From JBAXQQ01 sp037131695 (lineage in GTDB: Bacteria > Armatimonadota > Hebobacteria > CAIYQO01), in contig CAZWZF010000032.1 in the NCBI GenBank assembly GCA_964638715.1, positions 1 to 51,620 of the forward strand: DNA of 51,620 nt, written 5' to 3'. Position 1 is the first letter of the stretch. Each line of letters begins with the position of its first letter. The notes under the pieces were generated by a model. It saw only the letters and a program-made list of their open reading frames with translations, had not been told where the DNA came from and ran no database searches. This document shows, piece after piece, positions 19,458 through 27,576 of the stretch. The translations under genes were made by a program, and so were the position numbers.

Positions 19458-20828
19458 TCATCTGTTCAAGGTAATTTCTTCTTCAACGGAAAAAGTGTTA
19501 TCAAGCATTTTTGATAGAATCTCACTGATATTATCACCTGGTTTAAATGCAGTAAACCCAATGGGGTCACAATCTGTATCCGGGTAAGTATTTTTATTTA
19601 TAGGCATTTTTAATGATAAACCTGGCTTAACATAAAAGGGGATTTTTGCTTTATTTGCATACTCAATGATGTTAACAATGGATTCATTATTGATATTGTA
19701 TTGGTTATTTATAGGTTCTATAACGATCCAATCGCATATTCGATTATTAGATACCACTTTATGGTTTAAGTCGTCACTGTTATCAGGTGATATTACAAGA
19801 ATACGGTTTCTTCCTTCAATCTTTGGGAACATTTTTTCTGCATACCATAAGTCACCATTATTTTTCACAGTTAATGCGAACCAAATATTTGAAGGGAAAA
19901 ATGTTAAATTATTTATCAAGTCATCATCAATATGGTCTAAAAAAAGAATGAAATTATAACCTCTCATTTGTTGAATAGAAGGTTGTAATTTGTTAATAAC
20001 CTTATTTTCCAGCAGTTCTATTGGCGTGAAATGAATAAATGGTGAGATTAACGTAAAGTTACCTGGCTTGTTGTTTTTACAATTTGATAATGAAAGTGGC
20101 AGATGAATTTTGTCACGTTGTAACACTATTTTACCATCGTATGATTTGGTTATTGGTATCCATTCAAATTGAGCATAGCTATGCTGTGTGCTGCTATTAG
20201 GATGGATGTCGTTATTTTGATAAGCCATATCTTCAAATATCTTAAATCTTTGAATCAACTTAAAAGTAAAATCGATAGATATTTTAAGAGACTGAATTAA
20301 CACATCAGCTTCTTTTAAACGCATGTTACTCTTAAGAAATTTAATGCATTTATTGATGCGAATAGATTTGCTAAGAGTTGAAAAGGACAATTCAATATAT
20401 GGTTCTATATTTGCATATACCTTAGACAGTAGTTTTGCTTCAGAGATATATTCTCTTTTTTTACTCGCATGCAACCTTTCGTGTATATACAATTCAGACA
20501 TGATACGACAGATAATGAGATTAGGCACGTTTTCTCCTATATTCGTTTTAAAATCATTTAAAATTGATAATAAAACACGTTTAGTAATTTCTTGTTTATC
20601 AACAATCTTGTAACGTTTTATATTTATGGATCTCTTATGGTTGTCTTTCATAGCACGTAATTTAAAATAGTTGCTTATTACAACATTGTCTTTAGTGACA
20701 TCAATTACCAAATTATTATAATTATTGATATCAAATAAAGATGGTAAATCATCTAAATGGATGCCATCAAGTATTTTAGTGAACATTGAGTGTGGTCGCA
20801 CATTTTGAATAGAAATTCTTTCTAACAT
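19458..20828 (-). CDS. Protein with a degenerate Gp37/Gp68-like (DUF5131) C-terminal half
   Basis: This is the third gene of the reverse transcriptase operon. The start was set at the ATG at 20828 because AAGGGG lies eight bases upstream; an earlier in-frame ATG at 20861 has no such site. The N-terminal 240 residues are helical and unrecognised. From about residue 240 the order of blocks matches the phage Gp37/Gp68 family: FEWIPI, a KPGNFTLISPF-like strand, a helix, FILFLDHI, then SNIWFALTVKN, CDWIVIEP and IPFYVKPG. The family's cysteine cluster that would bind an Fe-S centre is absent. I infer a TIM-barrel-like, probably non-radical-SAM binding domain. The match is from memory of the family pattern and needs a profile search. 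Confidence 0.6.
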   Translation of the reverse strand: MLERISIQNVRPHSMFTKILDGIHLDDLPSLFDINNYNNLVIDVTKDNVVISNYFKLRAMKDNHKRSINIKRYKIVDKQEITKRVLLSILNDFKTNIGENVPNLIICRIMSELYIHERLHASKKREYISEAKLLSKVYANIEPYIELSFSTLSKSIRINKCIKFLKSNMRLKEADVLIQSLKISIDFTFKLIQRFKIFEDMAYQNNDIHPNSSTQHSYAQFEWIPITKSYDGKIVLQRDKIHLPLSLSNCKNNKPGNFTLISPFIHFTPIELLENKVINKLQPSIQQMRGYNFILFLDHIDDDLINNLTFFPSNIWFALTVKNNGDLWYAEKMFPKIEGRNRILVISPDNSDDLNHKVVSNNRICDWIVIEPINNQYNINNESIVNIIEYANKAKIPFYVKPGLSLKMPINKNTYPDTDCDPIGFTAFKPGDNISEILSKMLDNTFSVEEEITLNR

Positions 20829-20970
20829 AATTTTAACCCCTTTTATTTCTAAGCAAGACATTCATAACATCTTCTTGTTTTGAATTTATACGATAAAAAT
20901 AGTGATTTTGGTGGCTCGTATAACCTCCAGTCACTGATGCATTAACAATAATACGATTGTTGATAATGGT

Positions 20971-21000
20971 GGGCATATATACTTAATTGTTTATATGCCC
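20971..21000. other. Hairpin between the second and third genes of the RT operon
   Basis: GGGCATATA (20971-20979) pairs perfectly with TATATGCCC (20992-21000) across a 12-base loop. On the plus strand TTTT follows directly; on the minus (coding) strand no T-run follows. It lies in a 185-base gap between two leftward genes, so it may be an RNA processing or attenuation element, or a terminator of antisense transcription. Confidence 0.45.
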
Positions 21001-21013
21001 TTTTACAGAATTA

Positions 21014-21880
21014 TTAACAATTCTCGTTTGCTTGCGGTGAGTAGATTTGTTTATACTGGTCAATTATTGACATCGTGATGTCATTAATAATGTCATCTCC
21101 TAATCCATATTCGTTACATAATTTATTAACTTCACCTATATAACGTTTGAAGAAGTTAGGAAATGTAGAAGAATTCTCAAACTTGTAACCCTTTTTTACG
21201 TGAATCAGCGGACAAGCACATAATGGTAAGATAAGCCGGAGAAAGCCTTCTTTGGGATCCATGAAGTACATCCAATAAGGGAATTCTTCACTAACAGCGT
21301 TTATGAATTTACGCACTGACTTTATTTCCCATAGTTCATGTTGGTCATTTTCATATCCACTAAATTTGATATTAACTCGCTGCCTAAAACCATAAACATT
21401 TGCCGGGGAATACAACAGTGCCAGTAATGGATTGGTCAAATATTCTGTGGTTCCTTTTTCTACTGCTTGTCGAGGCACAATAATTGTCAGCAATTCATCT
21501 TTATGCTCATTATCAAGCAAAGACTCGTATGGATTTGAACTTCCATGGTCTACTTTGTCAGATGTTAATAAAGGTTTACCACTAAACAAATGAATCTGGA
21601 ATTGACCAAAGATTTGTTCTATTCTGCATAGTGTCATAATATATCTCCAATTTAATGCATTCAGGTTTGTTTTTGCTTTCATCGCTGTGAAGCAGTCTGT
21701 TTGCATACTTTTACTTTTTTTCAACCGGGGCATGAATCGCCAACCGTATCCATACCCCCGTTCTGTATGAGGAACTTTATCCATATAGAGAGAGATAAGC
21801 ATGTAAGTCAATAGACTGTATGTACTTAAGTTCCCATTACGGGTTCCTGCGTGTTGATGCGAGTAAGATAATGTGAGCAC
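21014..21880 (-). CDS. Unrecognised protein of the RT operon, probably the main part of a frameshifted gene
   Basis: The 288-residue frame begins at a GTG (21880) with no ribosome binding site, inside the reading frame of a short ORF that starts exactly at the reverse transcriptase stop. I see no known motif. The protein is mixed alpha/beta with several aromatic stretches (YWMYFM, GYGYGWRF), an ILPLCACPLIHV strand and a helical C-terminus. The missing start and the abutting ORF in another frame suggest that the true product begins at 21963 and crosses to this frame near 21,850-21,900, either by programmed -1 frameshifting, a mutation or an assembly error. It would then be about 315 aa. Confidence 0.55.
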   Translation of the reverse strand: MLTLSYSHQHAGTRNGNLSTYSLLTYMLISLYMDKVPHTERGYGYGWRFMPRLKKSKSMQTDCFTAMKAKTNLNALNWRYIMTLCRIEQIFGQFQIHLFSGKPLLTSDKVDHGSSNPYESLLDNEHKDELLTIIVPRQAVEKGTTEYLTNPLLALLYSPANVYGFRQRVNIKFSGYENDQHELWEIKSVRKFINAVSEEFPYWMYFMDPKEGFLRLILPLCACPLIHVKKGYKFENSSTFPNFFKRYIGEVNKLCNEYGLGDDIINDITMSIIDQYKQIYSPQANENC

Positions 21881-21963
21881 ACCAGTAGGTGAGTATTATC
21901 CGCTGTATCTGATAGTGCATAAAGAGCAACCTCAAAATCAACATCCAATAAAATCAACATCAT
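21826..21963 (-). CDS. Short ORF coupled to the RT stop (possible N-terminal part of the following gene)
   Basis: The ORF has 45 codons. Its first ATG overlaps the reverse transcriptase stop (ATGA at 21963-21960), and a second ATG follows at once. The product opens MMLILLDVDFEVALYAL, which looks like a genuine protein start. It shares about 60 bases with the start of the 288-residue frame, offset by one base. Most simply it is the 5' end of that gene. Confidence 0.45.
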   Translation of the reverse strand: MMLILLDVDFEVALYALSDTADNTHLLVCSHYLTRINTQEPVMGT

Positions 21964-23138
21964 CTGTTCTTTTGTCCGTGTCTTGCAACTTGGGCTCTTA
22001 GATTTCGCATCGTGATATCCGTTGAGTTCAGTTGATAATGTGCTTGAATACCAAGTAGCATGAACTCTATGGCTTGCTTGTGTGTTTCAGATAAAAGGTA
22101 ACCACTGTTGTTCAGCAGATTATCAATTCTCTGATGCCATAGGTGCTTTCTTGATTTAGGTATTCGCTGCTTAATAACCCATTCTTTCGAGCTGTTCCTT
22201 TCGCGTATGATGTTCCATCCAAGGAAGGTTGTCCCGTTGTTGACGTGGGTTATATAGCTTTTATGCGGATCCGTAGAAAGAGTTAATTTCAGATCATCTT
22301 TGAGAAATTGTTCTATCTTCTCACGCATTGCAACAGCTTCGCATGCCGTGTGTGATAAGAAGATCAAATCATCAACGTACCTGATATAATGACCTTGAGT
22401 CACTTGCAACAACCTATCTACCCATGTGTCCAGGCGGTGCAAATATACATTGCTCAGGATTGGGGAAAGCGCTGAACCCTGGCAAAGTCCGATTTCATTT
22501 GTACAAAGATTGCTGCCATCAAATACTTCGGCTTTTATCAATGCATTAATGATTTCTTCCAGTCTTAAGTCGTCGATCCGTCTCCTAAGTATTTCTATCA
22601 GACGATTGTGGTCCACACTACTGAAAAAATTAGCAATATCACATTTCAGAATGTAACGATATCCTTTTTCGTCAATAGCTTCTACTACAGATTTAACTGC
22701 CTGATGTGTTGATTTACCTAGTCGATAACCATAACTATTTGGACTGAAATCAAAGTCATATAAAGGTTCGATTAATCTGCGAATTGCTGTCTGTAACATC
22801 CGATCACTAATCGTTGGTATTCCTATGCTTCGCAATTTATTATTAGCTTTTGGAATCTTTATCCCACGAACAGGAGCTGGTTGATAAAAATCAGCATTAA
22901 CTTCTTCTACAAACCTTGCGATTAGTTCCGGGTATTCAAGCCATATCAAAGAATTTATGCCATCAACACCAGGAACGCGCATACCTTTCACCGAAATGTA
23001 ATCCATGACTACAGAATAAAGATAATCTGGTTCCTGTAGGATGTCACTTATCTCAGTGAAGCGATATAGCGGTTCGCTACTTGCTTTCTGATAGAGACGG
23101 TCAAACAGTATTTGATTATCGATAAGTTCCAGTTTCAT
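21960..23138 (-). CDS. Group II intron-like reverse transcriptase (stand-alone, YVDD)
   Basis: This 392-aa enzyme should copy RNA into DNA. Motifs in order: GVDG 57-60, IPK 95-97, IGIPT 105-109, SYGYR 135-139, DIANFFSSVD 167-176 (first catalytic Asp), QGSALSP 220-226, YVDD 254-257 (catalytic pair), FLGW 305-308 and a basic thumb/X-like helix at 320-345. This is the group II intron maturase pattern, but with YVDD for the usual YADD and no C-terminal HNH endonuclease. I see no group II domain V after the gene, and the next gene is coupled to its stop. It lacks retron NAxxH and DGR SQ signatures. The ribosome site AGAAGG lies six bases before ATG. It is probably a defence or repair (G2L-type) enzyme. 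Confidence 0.88.
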   Translation of the reverse strand: MKLELIDNQILFDRLYQKASSEPLYRFTEISDILQEPDYLYSVVMDYISVKGMRVPGVDGINSLIWLEYPELIARFVEEVNADFYQPAPVRGIKIPKANNKLRSIGIPTISDRMLQTAIRRLIEPLYDFDFSPNSYGYRLGKSTHQAVKSVVEAIDEKGYRYILKCDIANFFSSVDHNRLIEILRRRIDDLRLEEIINALIKAEVFDGSNLCTNEIGLCQGSALSPILSNVYLHRLDTWVDRLLQVTQGHYIRYVDDLIFLSHTACEAVAMREKIEQFLKDDLKLTLSTDPHKSYITHVNNGTTFLGWNIIRERNSSKEWVIKQRIPKSRKHLWHQRIDNLLNNSGYLLSETHKQAIEFMLLGIQAHYQLNSTDITMRNLRAQVARHGQKNR

Positions 23139-23886
23139 GTGTTACCTTCTTTTCTCATTACCTTCTTTAACAACGGATTAAGATGACTCAGGTAGATTGG
23201 GACACAGTATACACACGCGTCAACCTATTGCTGAGTATCCTTCTCCAGGCACTCACCATTTGCATTTTGCTTTTGCGAGCATTGGCGCAAGTGGGTGGCG
23301 CACAGCATTTATCGCATCATAATGGAACTGTTACTTGTCCACCATGAATTGGCATGATGCTGCCGGAAATGCCTTCTGGTAGCATCATGCTCCAGAAATG
23401 ACTGCGGTTTATTGAGTATCCTGCAACCAGATTAAATGTATTTCCTTACTATTCCACTGAATATATGCCATGGCATATATGTTTCCGTTTCACCATCACC
23501 TGATGACATTATTGTCATCTAATCCTTCACAGCAGTTAAGAGTGGTTAGTTGCGCTCCTGAAATCACTGCACGCTGCTATGGGTGGCTGGTCAGTAGTTA
23601 AAGTCCGAGATTACAATTTCCTCTCGCTTCCGCCAGTCATATTAATCAGCATGATAACTTGTAATTGCTGCGGAATGTTATTCCTCAGTTTCATAACGGC
23701 AGTACCATACTGACCAATTCTTTTGTTGGCGCTAATTACCAACAATAAAAACTTTTGCAGATTTAAGACAATGAAAAATAACTATTGATTTTATGCTGAT
23801 AAAGTGTTATTATCTTTTCTGTTAAATTATTAATAACTTCAAAAATAATGACTTTCTGCATTTTTTTCATCATCGTTTAATCTCTC
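23139..23886 (-). ncRNA. Hairpin-rich leader upstream of the reverse transcriptase, candidate structured RNA
   Basis: There is no gene-sized frame here. In contrast to the AT-rich DNA to its right, positions 23,139 to about 23,730 have balanced composition and strong foldback. A 13-base stem (one G-T pair) pairs 23352-23364 with 23378-23390. There is a perfect 20-base palindrome at 23461-23480 and a 7-base stem with a four-base loop at 23502-23519. A GGAG-preceded 22- or 23-codon ORF (opening MMLPEGIS) overlaps the first stem on the minus strand. A transcript from the inverted-repeat promoter region near 23,900 would carry all of this as a roughly 0.73-kb leader. It could be the template or partner RNA of the reverse transcriptase. 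RNA status is inferred. Confidence 0.4.
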
Positions 23887-23888
23887 TT

Positions 23889-23906
23889 ACACTCTATATA
23901 CGTATG
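23889..23906 (-). promoter_or_regulatory. Left copy of an 18-bp inverted repeat, upstream of the RT operon
   Basis: ACACTCTATATACGTATG on the plus strand is the exact reverse complement of 24969-24986. Read leftward, TTCACA stands 11 to 6 bases before the repeat, in the same place as TTGACA before the right copy, so similarity spans about 29 bases. It contains the palindromic core ATACGTAT. It is likely an operator or promoter element for the reverse transcriptase operon. Confidence 0.6.
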
Positions 23907-24968
23907 AAACATGTGAAGTGAATATTAGAACTGATTATCGATATCAACATTCAAAAAATCTTAACTTATGGTAAATCTAACTTATGGTAAAAATAGCAAA
24001 GTTTATTCTTTAGAAAATTAATTTAAAGAAGTATATTTTGTGCTGCTTATTGGGCAATTTGATGTAGGTATTCGTTACAATATGAATTAATAGAGATAAC
24101 CGTATGCAGTATTTACTTTGCATATATGGTTGTTCTACCTTTCTCTTATGAGTTATATCTCGTCAAACGTGTCTGAAGTTGTTGTTGCGATAAATAAGCA
24201 GGGATTTCGAATATAACAATTTTAACTATGAAACATCATAAAATATATCAACGAATAATCAACAGAAAGATGTATTCATGTGTATTTTATGAGAAATGCA
24301 TTATATTAGTAGTTATAAAAACAGTCTCTCGTATTAGTAGACTTTATTAATGATTGCTAAATCAGATTATAAACAAAGAAGTGCTGTCAGATTTTGATAA
24401 AGAGCTGTCCTTTTCAAATTTGATGTGTGTTTTTCTGACATTGGCTGGCAAATTGTTTAAGGTTAATACTTGCTTGTCGTGCATTCTTGTGACGATGATA
24501 GATAGCGGCTGACAAATTATATGAATATTAGCAGTTGGTAATTTATCGTTTTTACTTTGCTGTCATGTTCGGGGTATATATACTGTCTCACAAAAAATAG
24601 TTTACTCACTTAAAGTCCAAGGTGGGACAAATTAGCGTTCCGGTTCACATTCATACGCATTTCTTCTGCTTTCAGATTTTGCATGGTTGCCATTATTATA
24701 AGATTTTGTTGCTTATCGTGGTATTATAGAAATTCCTTCTTCCCATAATCTAATGTATTATAATAATTCAGTATTAAGATTCCTTCTACAATACAATTTT
24801 GATGCTGATTCCATTTCTGATATCCGATATAATATGATGTGATTTTAAATATTTAACGATACAAATGAAATAACAATCATTTTTTCTTCTTATGCCTGGT
24901 ATAAATTAAAAAATAAATTTATTTTATCAGTTCAATAATGAACTAATAACCAAATCATTGACAATTTA
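23907..24968. other. Gene-free AT-rich segment between the inverted repeats
   Basis: This 1.06-kb stretch holds no frame longer than about 60 codons on either strand. It contains a bulged hairpin (AACC...TATGCA 24098-24108 with TGCATA...GGTT ending near 24131), a pair of direct repeats at 23963-23991 and otherwise AT-rich sequence without recognisable genes. It may be a divergent control region, decayed sequence, or an invertible segment, given that identical repeats flank it in inverted orientation and recombinase genes follow. Confidence 0.5.
23963..23991. repeat. Two 13-bp direct repeats
   Basis: AACTTATGGTAAA occurs at 23963-23975 and again at 23979-23991, three bases apart (16-base period). 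This is about one and a half helical turns, as seen for paired regulator or recombinase binding sites. Confidence 0.55.
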
Positions 24969-24986
24969 CATACGTATATAGAGTGT
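24969..24986 (+). promoter_or_regulatory. Right copy of the 18-bp inverted repeat, upstream of the recombinase operon
   Basis: CATACGTATATAGAGTGT lies just after TTGACA (24958-24963) and about 75 bases before the first gene of the recombinase operon. It therefore sits where RNA polymerase should bind and is a good operator candidate. Same element as 23889-23906, pointing the other way. Confidence 0.6.
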
Positions 24987-25059
24987 GGGATGTATTTTAA
25001 CAATAAAAAAGTTTATGAATTAAAGAAAATATACCCAAATAAAATTGAAGGAGAAAAAA

Positions 25060-25383
25060 ATGAATGTGAAAAACAAGACCCGAAAAGTTGTTTTATCGGT
25101 AGAATATGCCGATGAGGTTAATGCTGATTTTAGCATTGGTATTTCATTGTTGGCTAAAATGATATTGCAGTATAAGAAATATGCAATACAGAATGCGCCA
25201 CAGTTTCTGATGCCTGATCAGCCTATTGATGATATGCCATTAATGAAGGCTTTTCTTGAAAGTGAGACATTTAATTTTTCACTGCTACCAGATATTAACA
25301 AAGGTTCTGTAATCGTTTGCGACATGTGTGATACAGAATACTGGGTTGGCAAAATGATGGAGGAAACCAATGAGCAAGTATGA
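25060..25383 (+). CDS. Small protein of the recombinase operon
   Basis: This is a 107-aa protein of unknown family. The start was placed at ATG 25060, with AAGGAG seven bases upstream, and not at an earlier TTG. It is alpha-helical in the middle (ISLLAKMILQYKKYAIQ) and has a short C-terminal part with CDMCD near residue 90, which might bind metal. It overlaps the next gene by 14 bases. Position before two recombinases suggests a directionality factor, regulator or recombinase accessory protein, but nothing in the sequence proves it. Confidence 0.65.
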   Translation: MNVKNKTRKVVLSVEYADEVNADFSIGISLLAKMILQYKKYAIQNAPQFLMPDQPIDDMPLMKAFLESETFNFSLLPDINKGSVIVCDMCDTEYWVGKMMEETNEQV

Positions 25384-25906
25384 TTTTAATAGTCAGTCAA
25401 AAATAAGCCGTGTTGCATTATATGCACGAGTTAGTACTAACCGGCAGACTTCTAAAGATTCATCTTTAAAATTTCAAATTGATGGTATGACAGAGTATGC
25501 AGAAAAGCATGGCTACGAAGTTGTGCATGTCTTTAAAGATGAAGGTATCAGTGGACAGACTGATAATCGTCCTGAATTTCAGGAGATGATGACTATGGCA
25601 GGTGAATCAAATAAACCTTTTGATGCTGTTTTGGTTTGGAAGTTTGATAGATTTTCACGTAACCAGAAAGACTCAATTATTTATAAAGATATTCTTCGGA
25701 ATAAATGTAAGGTAGACTTAATTTCAATTAATGAATCTTGTGAAGATCAAATAATGGACAGTTTTCAAGAAAAGTTACGTGTGATAATGGATGAATTCTT
25801 TTCAGAAAGTCTTTCCCGAAATATTAGTAGGGGCATTAGATTTGCTAAAGAACGCAAGTTAACCGAGATTGCTAAACAGTTAAAAGAAAACGAGGTGGGT
25901 AAATGA
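25370..25906 (+). CDS. Serine recombinase, catalytic domain only
   Basis: This 178-aa resolvase/invertase catalytic domain has the nucleophile serine in YARVSTNRQ (about residues 17-25), FKDEGISGQTDNRPEF (about 58-73) and the arginine motif VWKFDRFSRNQKDS (about 89-102). The frame ends just after the long E-helix region. Neither a helix-turn-helix nor the large-recombinase DNA-binding domains are present, so it cannot bind a site the usual way on its own. It may form heterotetramers with the next gene's product, to which its catalytic domain is clearly related (same RVALYARVST, GISG and VWKF blocks). ATGA overlap with that gene implies coupled synthesis. Confidence 0.88.
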   Translation: MSKYDFNSQSKISRVALYARVSTNRQTSKDSSLKFQIDGMTEYAEKHGYEVVHVFKDEGISGQTDNRPEFQEMMTMAGESNKPFDAVLVWKFDRFSRNQKDSIIYKDILRNKCKVDLISINESCEDQIMDSFQEKLRVIMDEFFSESLSRNISRGIRFAKERKLTEIAKQLKENEVGK

Positions 25907-27576
25907 GCAGACGTAAATCTTTAGATCGTTCAAAAATAAAGCGTGTGGCACTATATGCTCGAGTTAGTACAGAACATCAAGCAAAGAAAGAAGCTCCGAT
26001 AGCAGGTCAAATTGAAAAGATGAAAGAATACGCTGCACTTAAAGGCTATGACATTATTTATACTTTTAAAGATGAAGGTATAAGCGGTCGTACAGATGAT
26101 AGACCAGCTTTTCAAGAAATGTTATCAATAGCAAGTAAACCAGATAAACCTTTTGACGCGGTATTGGTGTGGAAGTTTAATAGGTTTGCGCGCGACCGAC
26201 ATGATTCAATGAAGTATAAGTTTCTTCTTCGACGTAAATATAAGGTTGATGTAATATCTATAAATGAGTCAACTGAAGATCAAACTATGGATAGTATGAT
26301 GGAAAGTTTTATTGAAATTATGGATGAAATGTTTTCACAAAATTTATCAGAGGACTGCTTTCGTGGTATGGAACTAAATGCTAAAAAAGGGTTTTCGACA
26401 GGTGGTAATACACCAATTGGGTATCAACTTACTCAGAAAAATATTGATGAAAAGATTAAGAAGACTTATGAAATAAATGAAATGTATGCTAAGTTAGTAA
26501 GGCGTGCATATGAAATGTATTTATCAGGTATTGGGGCAAAACAGATTGCAATGAACTACAATAAAGAAGGTATTTTCCCACCTAATGGCAAACATTGGAC
26601 TGCTCAGAAAATCCTTTACATTTTAAAGAATGAAGCTTATACAGGTGTTAAAATATGGAATCAGACACATTTTGATAATGATACTGGTAAATTAGTGCCG
26701 AATGAAGCTACTGAGGTAATTCGATATGAAAATGCACACCCTATTATAATTGATAAAGATTTGTTTGAATGTGTACAAGCACGTTTAAAAGAATGTGACC
26801 CTTTAAAAGCAAGAGTTATTCAACCACGAAGCATCTGTAGCGAGTACTTGCTTAGTGGATTATTACGTTGTCAATGTGGTAGTTCATTAACTGGTTCTTT
26901 AGCAAAGTCAGGTAAATATGCTTATTATTCTTGTTCACGACAAGGTAAAACAGGGAAATCGCAATGTGATTTTAAATTAATACCACAAAATATATTAGAG
27001 GATAAAGTTATTGATTTTATAAAAACAGAATTACTTACTGAAGATACAATATCGTTGATATTAAAACAGCTTAGAGATGAACCAAATGGTGTGTCTGAAA
27101 ATCCTAAAGATAAATTGAAAAATGTTGAACAAGAGCTTTCAGTTGAACGAAAAAAACTTGATAGAATATATGATCAAATTGAAGAAGGTAATTTATCAAG
27201 TAATGACATTGGTGAACGTATTCGTCAACGTAAGGCACGAATCAATGAATTAGAAATAATTCGATGCCAACATCAGGATGAAATTAATAACCCGCCATCT
27301 TATGAGATGAGTAGTGCTGATATTCGATCGTTTATTATATATTGTCAAAATATATTAATTAGTGCAACAACTGGTGAAAAGAAAAAGTTATTACAGACAT
27401 TGATTGATAGAATAATTATTACAAAAGATGGTAATAATTGGCAGGGGAGCTTAAAATACAAGTTCCCCGCACCTGCTTTAACTGGCGCGAGGAACAAAGT
27501 TCTTACTTTTGTAAAGTGTGGTAGGGCGTGCGGGAATCGAACCCGCCATCTTCGGCGTGAAAGGCCGACGTACTAG
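25903..27576 (+). CDS. Large serine recombinase (integrase) of the island
   Basis: This 557-aa recombinase probably integrates and excises the island. The catalytic domain has YARVSTEHQ (about 17-25), GISGRTDDRP, and VWKFNRFARDRHDS (about 88-101). The recombinase domain follows at about 160-280 (GGNTPIGY, GIGAKQIA, ILKNEAYTGVKIWN). The zinc ribbon has LRCQCGSSL near 325 and YSCSRQ...CDF near 345-360. A coiled coil lies at about 400-450. The frame then runs through the island edge, and its last 19 codons and stop lie on DNA of the tRNA-Glu gene, read antisense. So the natural C-terminus is set by the attachment site. Large serine recombinases seldom target tRNA genes. Confidence 0.93.
   Translation: MSRRKSLDRSKIKRVALYARVSTEHQAKKEAPIAGQIEKMKEYAALKGYDIIYTFKDEGISGRTDDRPAFQEMLSIASKPDKPFDAVLVWKFNRFARDRHDSMKYKFLLRRKYKVDVISINESTEDQTMDSMMESFIEIMDEMFSQNLSEDCFRGMELNAKKGFSTGGNTPIGYQLTQKNIDEKIKKTYEINEMYAKLVRRAYEMYLSGIGAKQIAMNYNKEGIFPPNGKHWTAQKILYILKNEAYTGVKIWNQTHFDNDTGKLVPNEATEVIRYENAHPIIIDKDLFECVQARLKECDPLKARVIQPRSICSEYLLSGLLRCQCGSSLTGSLAKSGKYAYYSCSRQGKTGKSQCDFKLIPQNILEDKVIDFIKTELLTEDTISLILKQLRDEPNGVSENPKDKLKNVEQELSVERKKLDRIYDQIEEGNLSSNDIGERIRQRKARINELEIIRCQHQDEINNPPSYEMSSADIRSFIIYCQNILISATTGEKKKLLQTLIDRIIITKDGNNWQGSLKYKFPAPALTGARNKVLTFVKCGRACGNRTRHLRRERPTY

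Larger units (their letters stand above)
1..27520. mobile_element. Right part of a defence island integrated at tRNA-Glu
   Basis: Everything left of the tRNA-Glu 3' end looks acquired. There is a serine integrase adjacent to the tRNA, a cluster of defence genes (BREX, ATPase-DUF4276, DUF262), a reverse transcriptase module and composition that shifts from block to block. Right of the tRNA the genes are housekeeping or cell-envelope genes with a different style of intergenic repeats. The exact crossover point cannot be fixed and is probably close to 27,480-27,520. The left end is not in this window, and I found no second copy of the tRNA 3' end. Confidence 0.65.

Noticed and set aside
21960..23138. 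Reverse transcriptase as part of an intact group II intron
   Set aside because: No domain V-like hairpin follows the gene, the next ORF overlaps its stop, and no HNH domain is present.
21960..23138. Retron or diversity-generating retroelement
   Set aside because: The enzyme lacks the retron NAxxH motif and the DGR SQ motif, and has group II-type QGSALSP and IPK/IGIPT blocks. No template/variable repeat pair was found.
23139..23400. Short frames in the RT leader as a decayed transposase
   Set aside because: Frames of 20-40 codons show no recognisable transposase motif. The idea is kept only as an alternative to the structured RNA.
1..27518. Second copy of the tRNA-Glu 3' end marking the left attachment site
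   Set aside because: No matching stretch was found left of the tRNA; the left end is probably outside the window, or the core is too short to see.
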